Source: an uncultured Myxococcales bacterium (lineage in GTDB: Bacteria > Myxococcota_A > UBA9042 > CAIXZC01). From it: a DNA stretch of 64,000 bases. Positions 43,671 to 50,980 of this stretch are shown piece after piece. The notes under the pieces are model-generated. The model was not told where the DNA came from. It worked only from the letters and a program-made list of their open reading frames with translations, and made no database searches. The stretch's first letter is position 1; each line of letters opens with the position of its first letter. The stretch is taken from NCBI GenBank assembly GCA_903895725.1, contig CAITUV010000032.1:62001-126000 (forward strand). Direction: 5' to 3'. A program made the translations under genes and the position numbers.

Positions 43671-44123
43671 CTATTCCCCTCTGCCCAGCAGCTTCTTCAA
43701 CTCCACCGGCTTGAACTTGCCGTGGTACGCCTCGTTCACGATGACCACGGGGGCCATGGCGCAGGCCCCGACGCAATTGACCACCTCGAGGGAGTACTTG
43801 CCGTCTGAGGTGGTCCGGCCGGCCCCGATCCCCAGCACTTTCTCGGCCTCTTCCCGGATGAGCTGCGCTCCCTTCACGTGGCACGCGGTCCCCATGCAGA
43901 TGCGGCACACCGTGTCCCCCTTCTTCGTGAAGGAGAATGCCGTGTAGAACGTGGCCACCGAGTACACCCGGGACAGCGGCACGCCGCAATGGCCCGCCAC
44001 CTCCGCCAGCGTCTCCTGGGGCAGGTGCCGGAACCGGAGCTGGATGTCATGGAGGATCTCGATGAGCGACTGCTCCTGCCCCACATGCCTGGCCAGAATG
44101 TCGTCAATCCCGAACGCCCCCAT
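43671..44123 (-). CDS. nuoE: NuoE/HydC-type [2Fe-2S] subunit
   Basis: 150 residues, usual size. Helical N-terminus (IEILHDIQLRFRHLPQETLAEVAGHCGV), then a thioredoxin-like domain with cluster ligands CMGTAC and CVGAC and the connecting EVVNCVGACAMAPVVIVN. It passes electrons from the NuoF-type flavin. Start ATG 44123 overlaps the preceding stop by one base; the NuoF-like gene starts one base after its stop. Confidence 0.95.
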   Translation of the reverse strand: MGAFGIDDILARHVGQEQSLIEILHDIQLRFRHLPQETLAEVAGHCGVPLSRVYSVATFYTAFSFTKKGDTVCRICMGTACHVKGAQLIREEAEKVLGIGAGRTTSDGKYSLEVVNCVGACAMAPVVIVNEAYHGKFKPVELKKLLGRGE

Positions 44124-44677
44124 CAGTTCCCTCCTCTCACCGCTGCGGCGGCCAGATCCCGGCCTGCGGTCAATGCCTTCACGTTCAGCTCCACGAACTG
44201 AGGCTTGGACGCGAACTTCTTGCGGACGAACGAGGTCAGCACGTCGAACGATACCGCACCGGTTGCCCCAACGTACGCGCCCAACACGATCATGTTGGCC
44301 GCCTTACCGCTTCCCAGGTCGATGGCCATCTGGTTGGCCGGAATCAGGATCGTCTTCACGTCCGACCGGTCGCACTTGAGGTTGACGAGCGAGCTGTTGA
44401 CCAGCAGGCACCCCCCCGGCTTGACCGCGGGGCCAAAACGTTCCATCGACGGGTTGTTCATGACCACGGCCGTCCCGGGCCTCGGCACGATGGGCGACGC
44501 CACCGGGCGATCCGAGATCACCACGCTGCAGTTGGCCGTACCTCCCCGCATCTCCGGGCCGTAGGAGGGGAGCCACACGACGTTGAACCCCTCCTCCATC
44601 GCGCTGTAGGCCAGGATCTGGCCTGCCAGCATGATCCCCTGCCCGCCGAATCCGGCAAAGACCACCTCGTGCTGCAT
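44123..44677 (-). CDS. 2-oxoacid:ferredoxin oxidoreductase gamma subunit
   Basis: 184 residues. Typical start HEVVFAGFGGQGIMLAGQIL, followed by WLPSYGPEMRGGTANCSVVISD and a C-terminal KALTAGRDLA. The gamma subunit carries no Fe-S cluster and builds the CoA/substrate domain interface in 2-oxoacid:ferredoxin oxidoreductases. GGAGG lies 8 bases before the ATG, and the gap to the beta gene is one base. Confidence 0.95.
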   Translation of the reverse strand: MQHEVVFAGFGGQGIMLAGQILAYSAMEEGFNVVWLPSYGPEMRGGTANCSVVISDRPVASPIVPRPGTAVVMNNPSMERFGPAVKPGGCLLVNSSLVNLKCDRSDVKTILIPANQMAIDLGSGKAANMIVLGAYVGATGAVSFDVLTSFVRKKFASKPQFVELNVKALTAGRDLAAAAVRGGN

Positions 44678-44678
44678 G

Positions 44679-45425
44679 TCAAGCCTCCTCGGGCCGCTTG
44701 TACTCCCGGATGGGGAAGTACGGTGCCATGTTCTGTTCCAGCCATGCCGTCGACTCGACCGGTGCGATTCCCCAGTTGGTCGGACAGGTCGACAGCACCT
44801 CGACCAGCGAGAAGCACACGCCGCGGGCTTGGTAGTCGAAGGCCCGCTTGATGCACTGCTTGGCCTGCACCACCATCTGCGGCGTATGGACCGCCGTCCG
44901 CGCGATGTAGGCCGGGGTCCGTAGGGTCGCCAGCATGTCGGCCACCCGCAGCGGATAGCCCATCTCCGCCACGTTGCGCCCCTGCGGCGACGTGGTGGTC
45001 ACCTGCCCGGGCATGGTCGTGGGAGCGAGCTGTCCGCCGGTCATTCCGTAGATCGCGTTGTTCACGAAAATCACGGTGATCTTCTCGCCCCGGTTGGCCG
45101 CGTGGATGATTTCGGCCGTGCCGATGGACGCCAGGTCGCCGTCCCCCTGGTAGGTGAACACGATGAGGTCGGGCCGCGTCCGCTTCAGGCCCGTGGCCAT
45201 CGCAGGCGCTCGTCCGTGGGCCGCTTCCTGGAAGTCCACCGTGAAATAGTTGTACGCGAGCACGGCACACCCGACAGGGGCGATGCCCACGGTCCTCTCC
45301 CGCAGCCCCAGCTCGTCGAGTGCCTCGGCCACGAGCCGGTGGATCACCCCGTGAGTGCACCCCGGGCAGTAGTGCGTGATGTTCTTGCTCATCGCTTCCG
45401 GTTTCTTGAACACCGTCAGTGCCAT
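44679..45425 (-). CDS. 2-oxoacid:ferredoxin oxidoreductase beta subunit (TPP-binding)
   Basis: 248 residues from ATG 45425 (GGAGGG upstream). TPP/Mg2+ motif GDGDLASIGTAEIIHAANRGEKITVIFVNN and Fe-S-coordinating Cys in HYCPGCTHG and PVGCAVL; LSTCPTNWG matches the C-terminal Cys. It decarboxylates the 2-oxoacid at thiamine diphosphate and transfers electrons to ferredoxin. Which oxoacid (2-oxoglutarate or branched chain) cannot be fixed by eye. Confidence 0.94.
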   Translation of the reverse strand: MALTVFKKPEAMSKNITHYCPGCTHGVIHRLVAEALDELGLRERTVGIAPVGCAVLAYNYFTVDFQEAAHGRAPAMATGLKRTRPDLIVFTYQGDGDLASIGTAEIIHAANRGEKITVIFVNNAIYGMTGGQLAPTTMPGQVTTTSPQGRNVAEMGYPLRVADMLATLRTPAYIARTAVHTPQMVVQAKQCIKRAFDYQARGVCFSLVEVLSTCPTNWGIAPVESTAWLEQNMAPYFPIREYKRPEEA

Positions 45426-45427
45426 GG

Positions 45428-46498
45428 CTAGCCCTCCACCATGCCGAGGATCGCGGCCGACACGTCGTCCGGGACCGGGACCAGCCCGCCGGCCTTGCCG
45501 TACCACCGGACCGGAGCCTTCCCCTGCACCGCCCGGTCCACGTCCTCCACCATCTGTCCCATGGAGAGCTCCACGCTCACCACGAGTCGGGACCTCGAGG
45601 CCGCCTCCCGAATCGCCTGCGCCGGGAACGGATAGAGCGAAATCGGCCGGATCATCCCGACCTTGAGCCCCTTGTCCTGCAACGTCTCCATCGCGGTCCG
45701 GCACACCCGGGCCATGGTCCCGAAGGACACGATCAGCACGTCCATCTCGCCCTGAGTATCGACCGCCTCGTACCGAACCTCGTTGGCCTCGATCCGATCG
45801 TACTTCGCCTTGAGCTTGAGGTTGTGCGCCCATGCGGCGTCCGGATTGAGGAAGAGCGTCTTGACCAGGTGCTGCCCCCGCCCCCGGGCGCCGGTGGTGG
45901 CCCACTCTTCGTGCCCTGAGGTGTAGCGGGAGGGAGGTTCCGCAAACACGGGGAACTCGACCGGCTCCATCATCTGCCCGATCATGCCGTCGGCCAGGAG
46001 CAGCACCGGCACGCGGTACTCCTCTGCCTTGGCAAATGCCAGGAGCATCATGTCCACCGCTTCCTGTACGCTGGCCGGTGCCAGCACGAGGCACCGGTAG
46101 TCGCCGTGGCCTCCCCCCTTGGTGGCCTGGAAGTAGTCGGCCTGGGCCGGCAGGATGCCCCCGAGCCCGGGCCCGTTGCGCATCACGTTCCCGATCACCA
46201 CGGGCAGCTCGGCCGCGGCCAGGTAGGACATCGCCTCGGCCAGCAGGCTGACGCCGGGGGAGGACGAGGTCGTGAACACCTTGCTCCCGCCCGCGGCGGC
46301 TCCAAACAGCATGTACCCCACCGCCACCTCGCTCTCCCCCTGCAGGAACACGCCGCCCACCTCCGGCATCCGGCGGGCAAGGTATTCCGCGACTTCGGTC
46401 TGAGGCGTGATCGGATAACAGAAATAGGCCCGACAGCCGGCCAGGATCGCGGCCTCGCCGATGGCCTCGTTGCCCTTCATGAGGAGCCGTTCGCCCAT
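45428..46498 (-). CDS. vorB: 2-oxoacid:ferredoxin oxidoreductase alpha subunit, VorB/KorA type
   Basis: 356 residues. The N-terminus MGERLLMKGNEAIGEAAILA with CYPITPQTEVAEYLA and FLQGESEVAVGYMLFGAAAGG is that of VorB-type alpha chains, as is SSSPGVSLLAEAMSYL. The C-terminal transketolase-like domain is KVGMIRPISLYPFPAQAIREA...VSVELSMGQM. GGAGGGGG precedes the ATG. The insert with GARGRGQ is ordinary. Together with the beta, gamma and delta genes it makes a complete enzyme for oxidative decarboxylation of 2-oxoacids to acyl-CoA. Confidence 0.93.
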   Translation of the reverse strand: MGERLLMKGNEAIGEAAILAGCRAYFCYPITPQTEVAEYLARRMPEVGGVFLQGESEVAVGYMLFGAAAGGSKVFTTSSSPGVSLLAEAMSYLAAAELPVVIGNVMRNGPGLGGILPAQADYFQATKGGGHGDYRCLVLAPASVQEAVDMMLLAFAKAEEYRVPVLLLADGMIGQMMEPVEFPVFAEPPSRYTSGHEEWATTGARGRGQHLVKTLFLNPDAAWAHNLKLKAKYDRIEANEVRYEAVDTQGEMDVLIVSFGTMARVCRTAMETLQDKGLKVGMIRPISLYPFPAQAIREAASRSRLVVSVELSMGQMVEDVDRAVQGKAPVRWYGKAGGLVPVPDDVSAAILGMVEG

Positions 46499-46508
46499 GG
46501 TCCCCCTC

Positions 46509-46742
46509 CTAGTACTCGAAGTAGTGGTACTGCGTGCCGTTCACCGCGACCTCGATGGCCACGTCCGGGCAGACGATGCCGCAGACCCTGCATCCGATGC
46601 ACTTGGGCTGGCAAACCGGACTGGCAAAGAAGTACCCTTTCAGGTTGATCTCCTTCGACAGCGCCAGCACTCCCTGCGGGCAATTCTGGACGCACAGCCC
46701 GCATCCCTTGCACCGCTCCCTGTCAACCGTCACCCTCGACAT
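46509..46742 (-). CDS. 2-oxoacid:ferredoxin oxidoreductase delta subunit (2x[4Fe-4S])
   Basis: 77 residues, with two ferredoxin-type motifs CKGCGLCVQNCP and CIGCRVCGIVCP. It is the small ferredoxin subunit leading the four-subunit operon, 10 bases before the alpha gene. GAGGTG precedes the ATG. Confidence 0.95.
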   Translation of the reverse strand: MSRVTVDRERCKGCGLCVQNCPQGVLALSKEINLKGYFFASPVCQPKCIGCRVCGIVCPDVAIEVAVNGTQYHYFEY

Positions 46743-46808
46743 CTGCGCACCTCGCAGTGACTCTCTTCCGGTCAGACTTCTCGACGCCCCGGTCCCCGGC
46801 CCGACGGC

Positions 46809-47552
46809 TCACAGGCGGAACAGCGCACGCCCCCCCCCCCGCTCCTCCTGCCTGAGCCAGGGGACCGACAGCGCACGCCGCAGCGGGAGGATCTCGCACG
46901 CCACTTCCCGGGCAACCTCCTCGACCACGTCGGGCGGAGCGGTCACGAACTCCAGCGGCAACCCCGCCTCGGCAGCAGCATCCCGGGCCAGCCGGTATCC
47001 GCCAAGCACCGTCGCCGCCGTCGTCTCTCCCATCAGATGCGTGTTCGAGACGAACCCCGTCACCTCGATCCGGGCGGCCCGCTCAATCTCGGAACGGATG
47101 CGGGAAATCCCCGCCAGATCCCGGGTCTGCGGCCGATTCCCGTTGAGCACCATCAGGGCCCGGTAGCTTCCGGACGGCAACGCATCGTTCAATGCCCCGA
47201 CCACCCGCGCCCCGACGTCATCCCCCCCCACGTCCAGGATGACGTGCGACGTGGAGGCCATCAGCGCCGCACGCACTTCCGGCGCCAGGATCGGCAGGTC
47301 CGCATGCATGTACTGCGCGTCCGGCAGGATCACCCGGACTCCGTGCGCCATGAGCTCCGCCATGGGCTCCCGACTGCGGAAGTAGGGATTGACCAGGTCC
47401 AGGTCCACGAGCGACACCGCCTCCCCCCCGCCTCCGGCTGCCCCTTCACGAACCCCGGTGGCCAGGTGCATCGCGAAGTTCACCGCGACCTCGGTCTTTC
47501 CGCTCCCGAAGTTGCCCAGGAACAGCGTTACCCTCTCCCGGCCGAAAAGCAT
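46809..47552 (-). CDS. P-loop ATPase/GTPase (CobQ/MinD-like) of the oxidoreductase operon
   Basis: 247 residues. The Walker A-like GNFGSGKTE is at 13-21. VSLVDLDLVNPYFRSRE is a switch-like motif of the SIMIBI class, and VILDVGGDDVGARV is the Walker B-like region. A homologous gene often precedes Vor/Kor operons in anaerobes (family context knowledge), where its role is undefined; cofactor or cluster maturation is possible. No clear ribosome-binding site is seen at the chosen ATG. Low-complexity AAGGGGEA near residue 40 and an Arg/Gly tail are local oddities. Confidence 0.8.
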   Translation of the reverse strand: MLFGRERVTLFLGNFGSGKTEVAVNFAMHLATGVREGAAGGGGEAVSLVDLDLVNPYFRSREPMAELMAHGVRVILPDAQYMHADLPILAPEVRAALMASTSHVILDVGGDDVGARVVGALNDALPSGSYRALMVLNGNRPQTRDLAGISRIRSEIERAARIEVTGFVSNTHLMGETTAATVLGGYRLARDAAAEAGLPLEFVTAPPDVVEEVAREVACEILPLRRALSVPWLRQEERGGGRALFRL

Positions 47553-47617
47553 CGCCCGACACGCCGTGATTCAGTGACGACGAACGGGGCAAAACACCCC
47601 GCCCGGATTCCCGGCGA

Positions 47618-47647
47618 ACCGTACCATCCCGAGCAGGGGCATTGCAA
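47618..47647 (-). promoter_or_regulatory. Possible promoter of the 2-oxoacid oxidoreductase operon
   Basis: Minus strand TTGCAA (47647-47642), 18-base spacer, TACGGT (47623-47618), about 65 bases before the ATPase gene. Weak -10. Confidence 0.3.
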
Positions 47648-47777
47648 GGGCTTAACGCGCGGGGGGGAGACGAAGGAACTCCGTTCCCGGACCCTCATTC
47701 AAAGGGGCACTGTTTCCCGGGGACGGACGCCGCCGACCGATCGACATGACGCCTGGCCGCCGAGGCGCCTGATTCCG

Positions 47778-49199
47778 TCAGAACAGGCAGGCCTTGGCGG
47801 CCTCCCCGTCAGGACAGCCGGCCGCATCGTTCAACATCTCCAGAAGATTCTGGAGGCACTCTGCAAAGTCGGGTGCGTCGGGAGGACAGCCGGAGGCGAG
47901 CACCGCCCCAATCGGCCCGAGGAGTCCGGAGAAGCAGTCGAGCAGCGGAACTGCCAACTCCTGCTCCGGAGGCGTTGCCAGGGTTCTGCATTGCACGAGA
48001 CAATCCTGCGAGAAATCACTCTTGGCACATTGGTCGACCACGCAGGCGAGCACGTCCAGGCAAGTTCCGTCACCCGCAGCCGTGCACGTCGACTGGAAGC
48101 AGGCGTTCTCCGTGGGATCACACCCCGGACAGGGACACTCCCCGCAACTCCCGGAGCACCCGTCGTCGCCACACTCCTTCCCCGTGCAGTCTGGAGAGCA
48201 GACACACTGGAAGTCCTCGCAGACGGAGCTGCCTTTGCATTCTCCGCAGATCCCCCCGCAGCCATCGGCCCCGCATTCCTTGCCAGAGCACGCCGGGACG
48301 CACTCGCACTGAAAATCCAAACACTCCTCCTGGGGCCCAACACACGTGCCACAGCTGCCCCCGCAGCCGTCATCGCCACATTCCTTGCTCTTGCAGATGG
48401 GCTTGCAGGGCTCTTCGCACAGCCCCTTGGCATTGCACACGGGAGCGATCTTGGGACACTTCCCGCATGCCCCCCCGCAACCGTCATCACCGCACTCCTT
48501 CCCCGCACACTGTGGAGTGCACTCGTCATCGCAGATTCCGCTCTTGCAGAACCATCCGGCCGGACACGAACCACACTTCCCGCCGCAGCCGTTGTCGCCG
48601 CATTCCTTTCCCGCACAGTCCGGCTTGCACGGCTCGACACACTGGCCGGACCCACAGGATTCGCCAGGAGCGCAGTCCCCACAGCTTCCGCCACAGCCGT
48701 TGCCGCCGCACTCTTTCCCCGCACAGTCCGGAGCGCAGTTTTCCACACACGCTCCGTCGTCCGTGCACGTCAGCCCCGGCGTGCACGTCCCGCACAAACC
48801 GCCGCAACCGTCGTCGCCGCAAGCCTTTCCCGCACACTCCGGCTGGCAGGGTTGTCCAGCGTCGTCCGGAAGGACTGCGTCCTCCTCACAGCACACATCT
48901 CCCCCGCTCGGCAAGGAATCTTCCTGCCCAGCACTCTGGCACTGCCCCTCCGCACAGGGCTGCCAGGCGCTGCACGTCTGCACGAGCGACCAGGACAGAC
49001 AGCCGCCTGTCCGAACGCACACAAGGGCGTCCTGCCCTTCACATTTCCTCGCATACTCCTGGTCGCACGCCACGTCCGGATCGCATGGGGCGGTCTGCCA
49101 GCCCCCCTCCCCCTCTGCCTTCTCGCAAGAAACAGCCAACGCCATGCCCATGAGAAACACCGACCACGCCCCCCGGGCGAGCGGAACTGGAATCGACAT
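47778..49199 (-). CDS. Lipoprotein with CGxDGCGGxCGxC ladder
   Basis: 473 residues. ATG 49199 follows GGGGAGG, with lipobox LAVSC. An N-terminal Cys module (about 28-80; CDQEYARKCEGQDALVC, GGCLSWSLVQTCSAWQPC) is shared with the gene at 50981-52957. Then seven tandem units (about 115-375) of consensus CAGKECGDDGCGGxCGxC plus about 15 variable residues. Last, a non-repeat Cys tail (CTAAGDGTCLDVLAC...CLF) of about 95 residues. The ladder is probably an extended disulfide-rich stalk on the cell surface. It is likely co-transcribed with the upstream gene (26-base gap). Confidence 0.88.
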   Translation of the reverse strand: MSIPVPLARGAWSVFLMGMALAVSCEKAEGEGGWQTAPCDPDVACDQEYARKCEGQDALVCVRTGGCLSWSLVQTCSAWQPCAEGQCQSAGQEDSLPSGGDVCCEEDAVLPDDAGQPCQPECAGKACGDDGCGGLCGTCTPGLTCTDDGACVENCAPDCAGKECGGNGCGGSCGDCAPGESCGSGQCVEPCKPDCAGKECGDNGCGGKCGSCPAGWFCKSGICDDECTPQCAGKECGDDGCGGACGKCPKIAPVCNAKGLCEEPCKPICKSKECGDDGCGGSCGTCVGPQEECLDFQCECVPACSGKECGADGCGGICGECKGSSVCEDFQCVCSPDCTGKECGDDGCSGSCGECPCPGCDPTENACFQSTCTAAGDGTCLDVLACVVDQCAKSDFSQDCLVQCRTLATPPEQELAVPLLDCFSGLLGPIGAVLASGCPPDAPDFAECLQNLLEMLNDAAGCPDGEAAKACLF

Positions 49200-49225
49200 C
49201 TGGTACCTCCCCTGGAACGCTTTCA

Positions 49226-50899
49226 CTAGTGAAGCTCGTCAACCCACTCCTCGGCCGAAACCTGGGCCTCGCGCCCGTTCACGACGACCGCGTAGACCCC
49301 GTCCGGATCCCCCTTCAGGTCATGCGCATCCCCGGTCCCGTTGTCGATGCCGGCATCCCCGACAACATGCCCTCCCTTCCAGGACACGCTGTCCCCTCCC
49401 ACCGAGGCATTGACGTCCTCCGAGAACTCGGACCACACGGTCTCCTTCAAACCAGCGACGTCGTCTCCCAGGAAACGGGCTTCCTCCCGGGTTTTGCGAC
49501 TGAGCGTCCCGACGTGGGAGAAGGCCAGGTCGGTGGCGTCGGGATCCGGCTCGTAGCGGTCCGTCAGCCAGGACACTCCCGAGTGCGTCACGGTCACGGT
49601 GGTTCCCTTCTCGTCGGTGAAGGAGTACTCGGTATCCGTGTAGGTGGTGCTGCGCCACTCGTAGAGGTCGTTCCGCGTGAACGGGTTGTCCGTGAAGCGG
49701 TACTCCGTCACCGTGGTCTTCTTCGTCGAGTCCCCCTTCTTCTGCGTGTCGTAGGTGTACGTGACTGACGTGACGGTGCGAACGGTGACCTTGTAGTCCA
49801 TGAACTTCTCGGTCCACCGTTCATGGATTGCGGCCAGCTCCTTCCCCATGACGGTCCGGAACCTGTGGAAGACCGTCTCGAGAACCACTTCCTCCTGGGA
49901 GAGAGGGAGCCCGGTATCCTCGTCGACCACGTCCTCGGTCGTGACGGTCTTCACCTGGGTGACCCACTCTTCCACGTAGGGTTCGGGCTGGATCGAGCTC
50001 TCGTCCACATCGGTGCGACTGCTCTGGAGCGTCACTTTGCCTCCTGCTTTCCCCTCGGTCTGCTTCAGCTTCTGCTCGGGATTCTGGTTCTCCTCGACCC
50101 CGGCTTCGACAGGCCGATAGAAGGTCAGGGTTCCCTGAAGATCCGACTGCTGTCCCTGCCGATCTTCCACGGTCCACCCCGTGTCGCCCACCAGGCGATC
50201 GGTCGTTACGGCCTCGGTCGAAAAGCGCCCCCCGGCAGCGAGCGTGGCCGACAGAATGGGATGGGACTGATACTTGTAGGACTCCGAATGGTCAACCTTA
50301 TTTCCATTTTCAATCGTAGTAACAAACTGCTTTTGCTGGTGCCATTTAGTTATATCATATTTTACATTTTCAGATATATCAAACGACTCCATGTTCACAT
50401 CGGTCTTTTCGTCGGGCCCCAGGGTCTCGCTGGAGCGAGTAAAGGAGTAGCCCGAAACCGCCCCCGAGGAGAACTGCCTTGCGACCTGATAGGCCCATAG
50501 ATCGGCCCCGACGCTGCCGTCCAGATTGTGAGTCACCTCTCGGAACCGCTCGAACCCTCCGTCGGGATCCCAGTTGCCGAAGAGATCGAACTCGCGGAGC
50601 ACCGCGGGTGACGTCAGGTCGAGGGCCTGGTTCGTGATCACGATCGCCCCCGGAGTGTAGGATTCGGCGAAGTACCGCCGGGCCTCTGCGGCAATGACGC
50701 GGACGACGACGAATACGTCCGCACCGTGCGGTCCATCCTCCGAGAGCCAGCCGAGGACCTTTCGGAAGACGCCCTTGTCCCCGAGGGTCAACTGGGACTG
50801 CTGGATCTGCTGCGTGCCGGCCACTTCGACCGTGTCGTCACACCCCGTCAACGTGACGAGGCAGGCCATCGTCAGGACTCTCGAGCACCACTTTCCCAT
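49226..50899 (-). CDS. Uncharacterised lipoprotein with internal AT-rich patch
   Basis: 557 residues. AAAGGAGG precedes the ATG; lipobox VTLTGC (Cys about 20). The mature protein is Thr/Val/Asp-rich with alternating short strands (KVTVRTVTSVTYTYDTQKKG, STTYTDTEYSFTDEKG) and reads like a repetitive beta-solenoid or beta-sandwich. Only two early cysteines are present, unlike its neighbours. About 110 bases (50288-50398), coding for residues about 168-204, are conspicuously AT-rich compared with the rest of the gene. No family recognised. Confidence 0.75.
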   Translation of the reverse strand: MGKWCSRVLTMACLVTLTGCDDTVEVAGTQQIQQSQLTLGDKGVFRKVLGWLSEDGPHGADVFVVVRVIAAEARRYFAESYTPGAIVITNQALDLTSPAVLREFDLFGNWDPDGGFERFREVTHNLDGSVGADLWAYQVARQFSSGAVSGYSFTRSSETLGPDEKTDVNMESFDISENVKYDITKWHQQKQFVTTIENGNKVDHSESYKYQSHPILSATLAAGGRFSTEAVTTDRLVGDTGWTVEDRQGQQSDLQGTLTFYRPVEAGVEENQNPEQKLKQTEGKAGGKVTLQSSRTDVDESSIQPEPYVEEWVTQVKTVTTEDVVDEDTGLPLSQEEVVLETVFHRFRTVMGKELAAIHERWTEKFMDYKVTVRTVTSVTYTYDTQKKGDSTKKTTVTEYRFTDNPFTRNDLYEWRSTTYTDTEYSFTDEKGTTVTVTHSGVSWLTDRYEPDPDATDLAFSHVGTLSRKTREEARFLGDDVAGLKETVWSEFSEDVNASVGGDSVSWKGGHVVGDAGIDNGTGDAHDLKGDPDGVYAVVVNGREAQVSAEEWVDELH

Positions 50900-50980
50900 T
50901 CGCGTTTCCTCCTTTGTTCATCGTCCTGTTGCGAGCCCGTGGCACCACCGGTCAACCACCAGAGATGCGCCCACTGCAGG

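Noticed and set aside
40575..44123. Electron-bifurcating [FeFe] hydrogenase operon
   Set aside because: NuoE/NuoF/HoxU-like subunits are present but no catalytic subunit with H-cluster or [NiFe] motifs is encoded; the neighbours are 2-oxoacid oxidoreductase genes.
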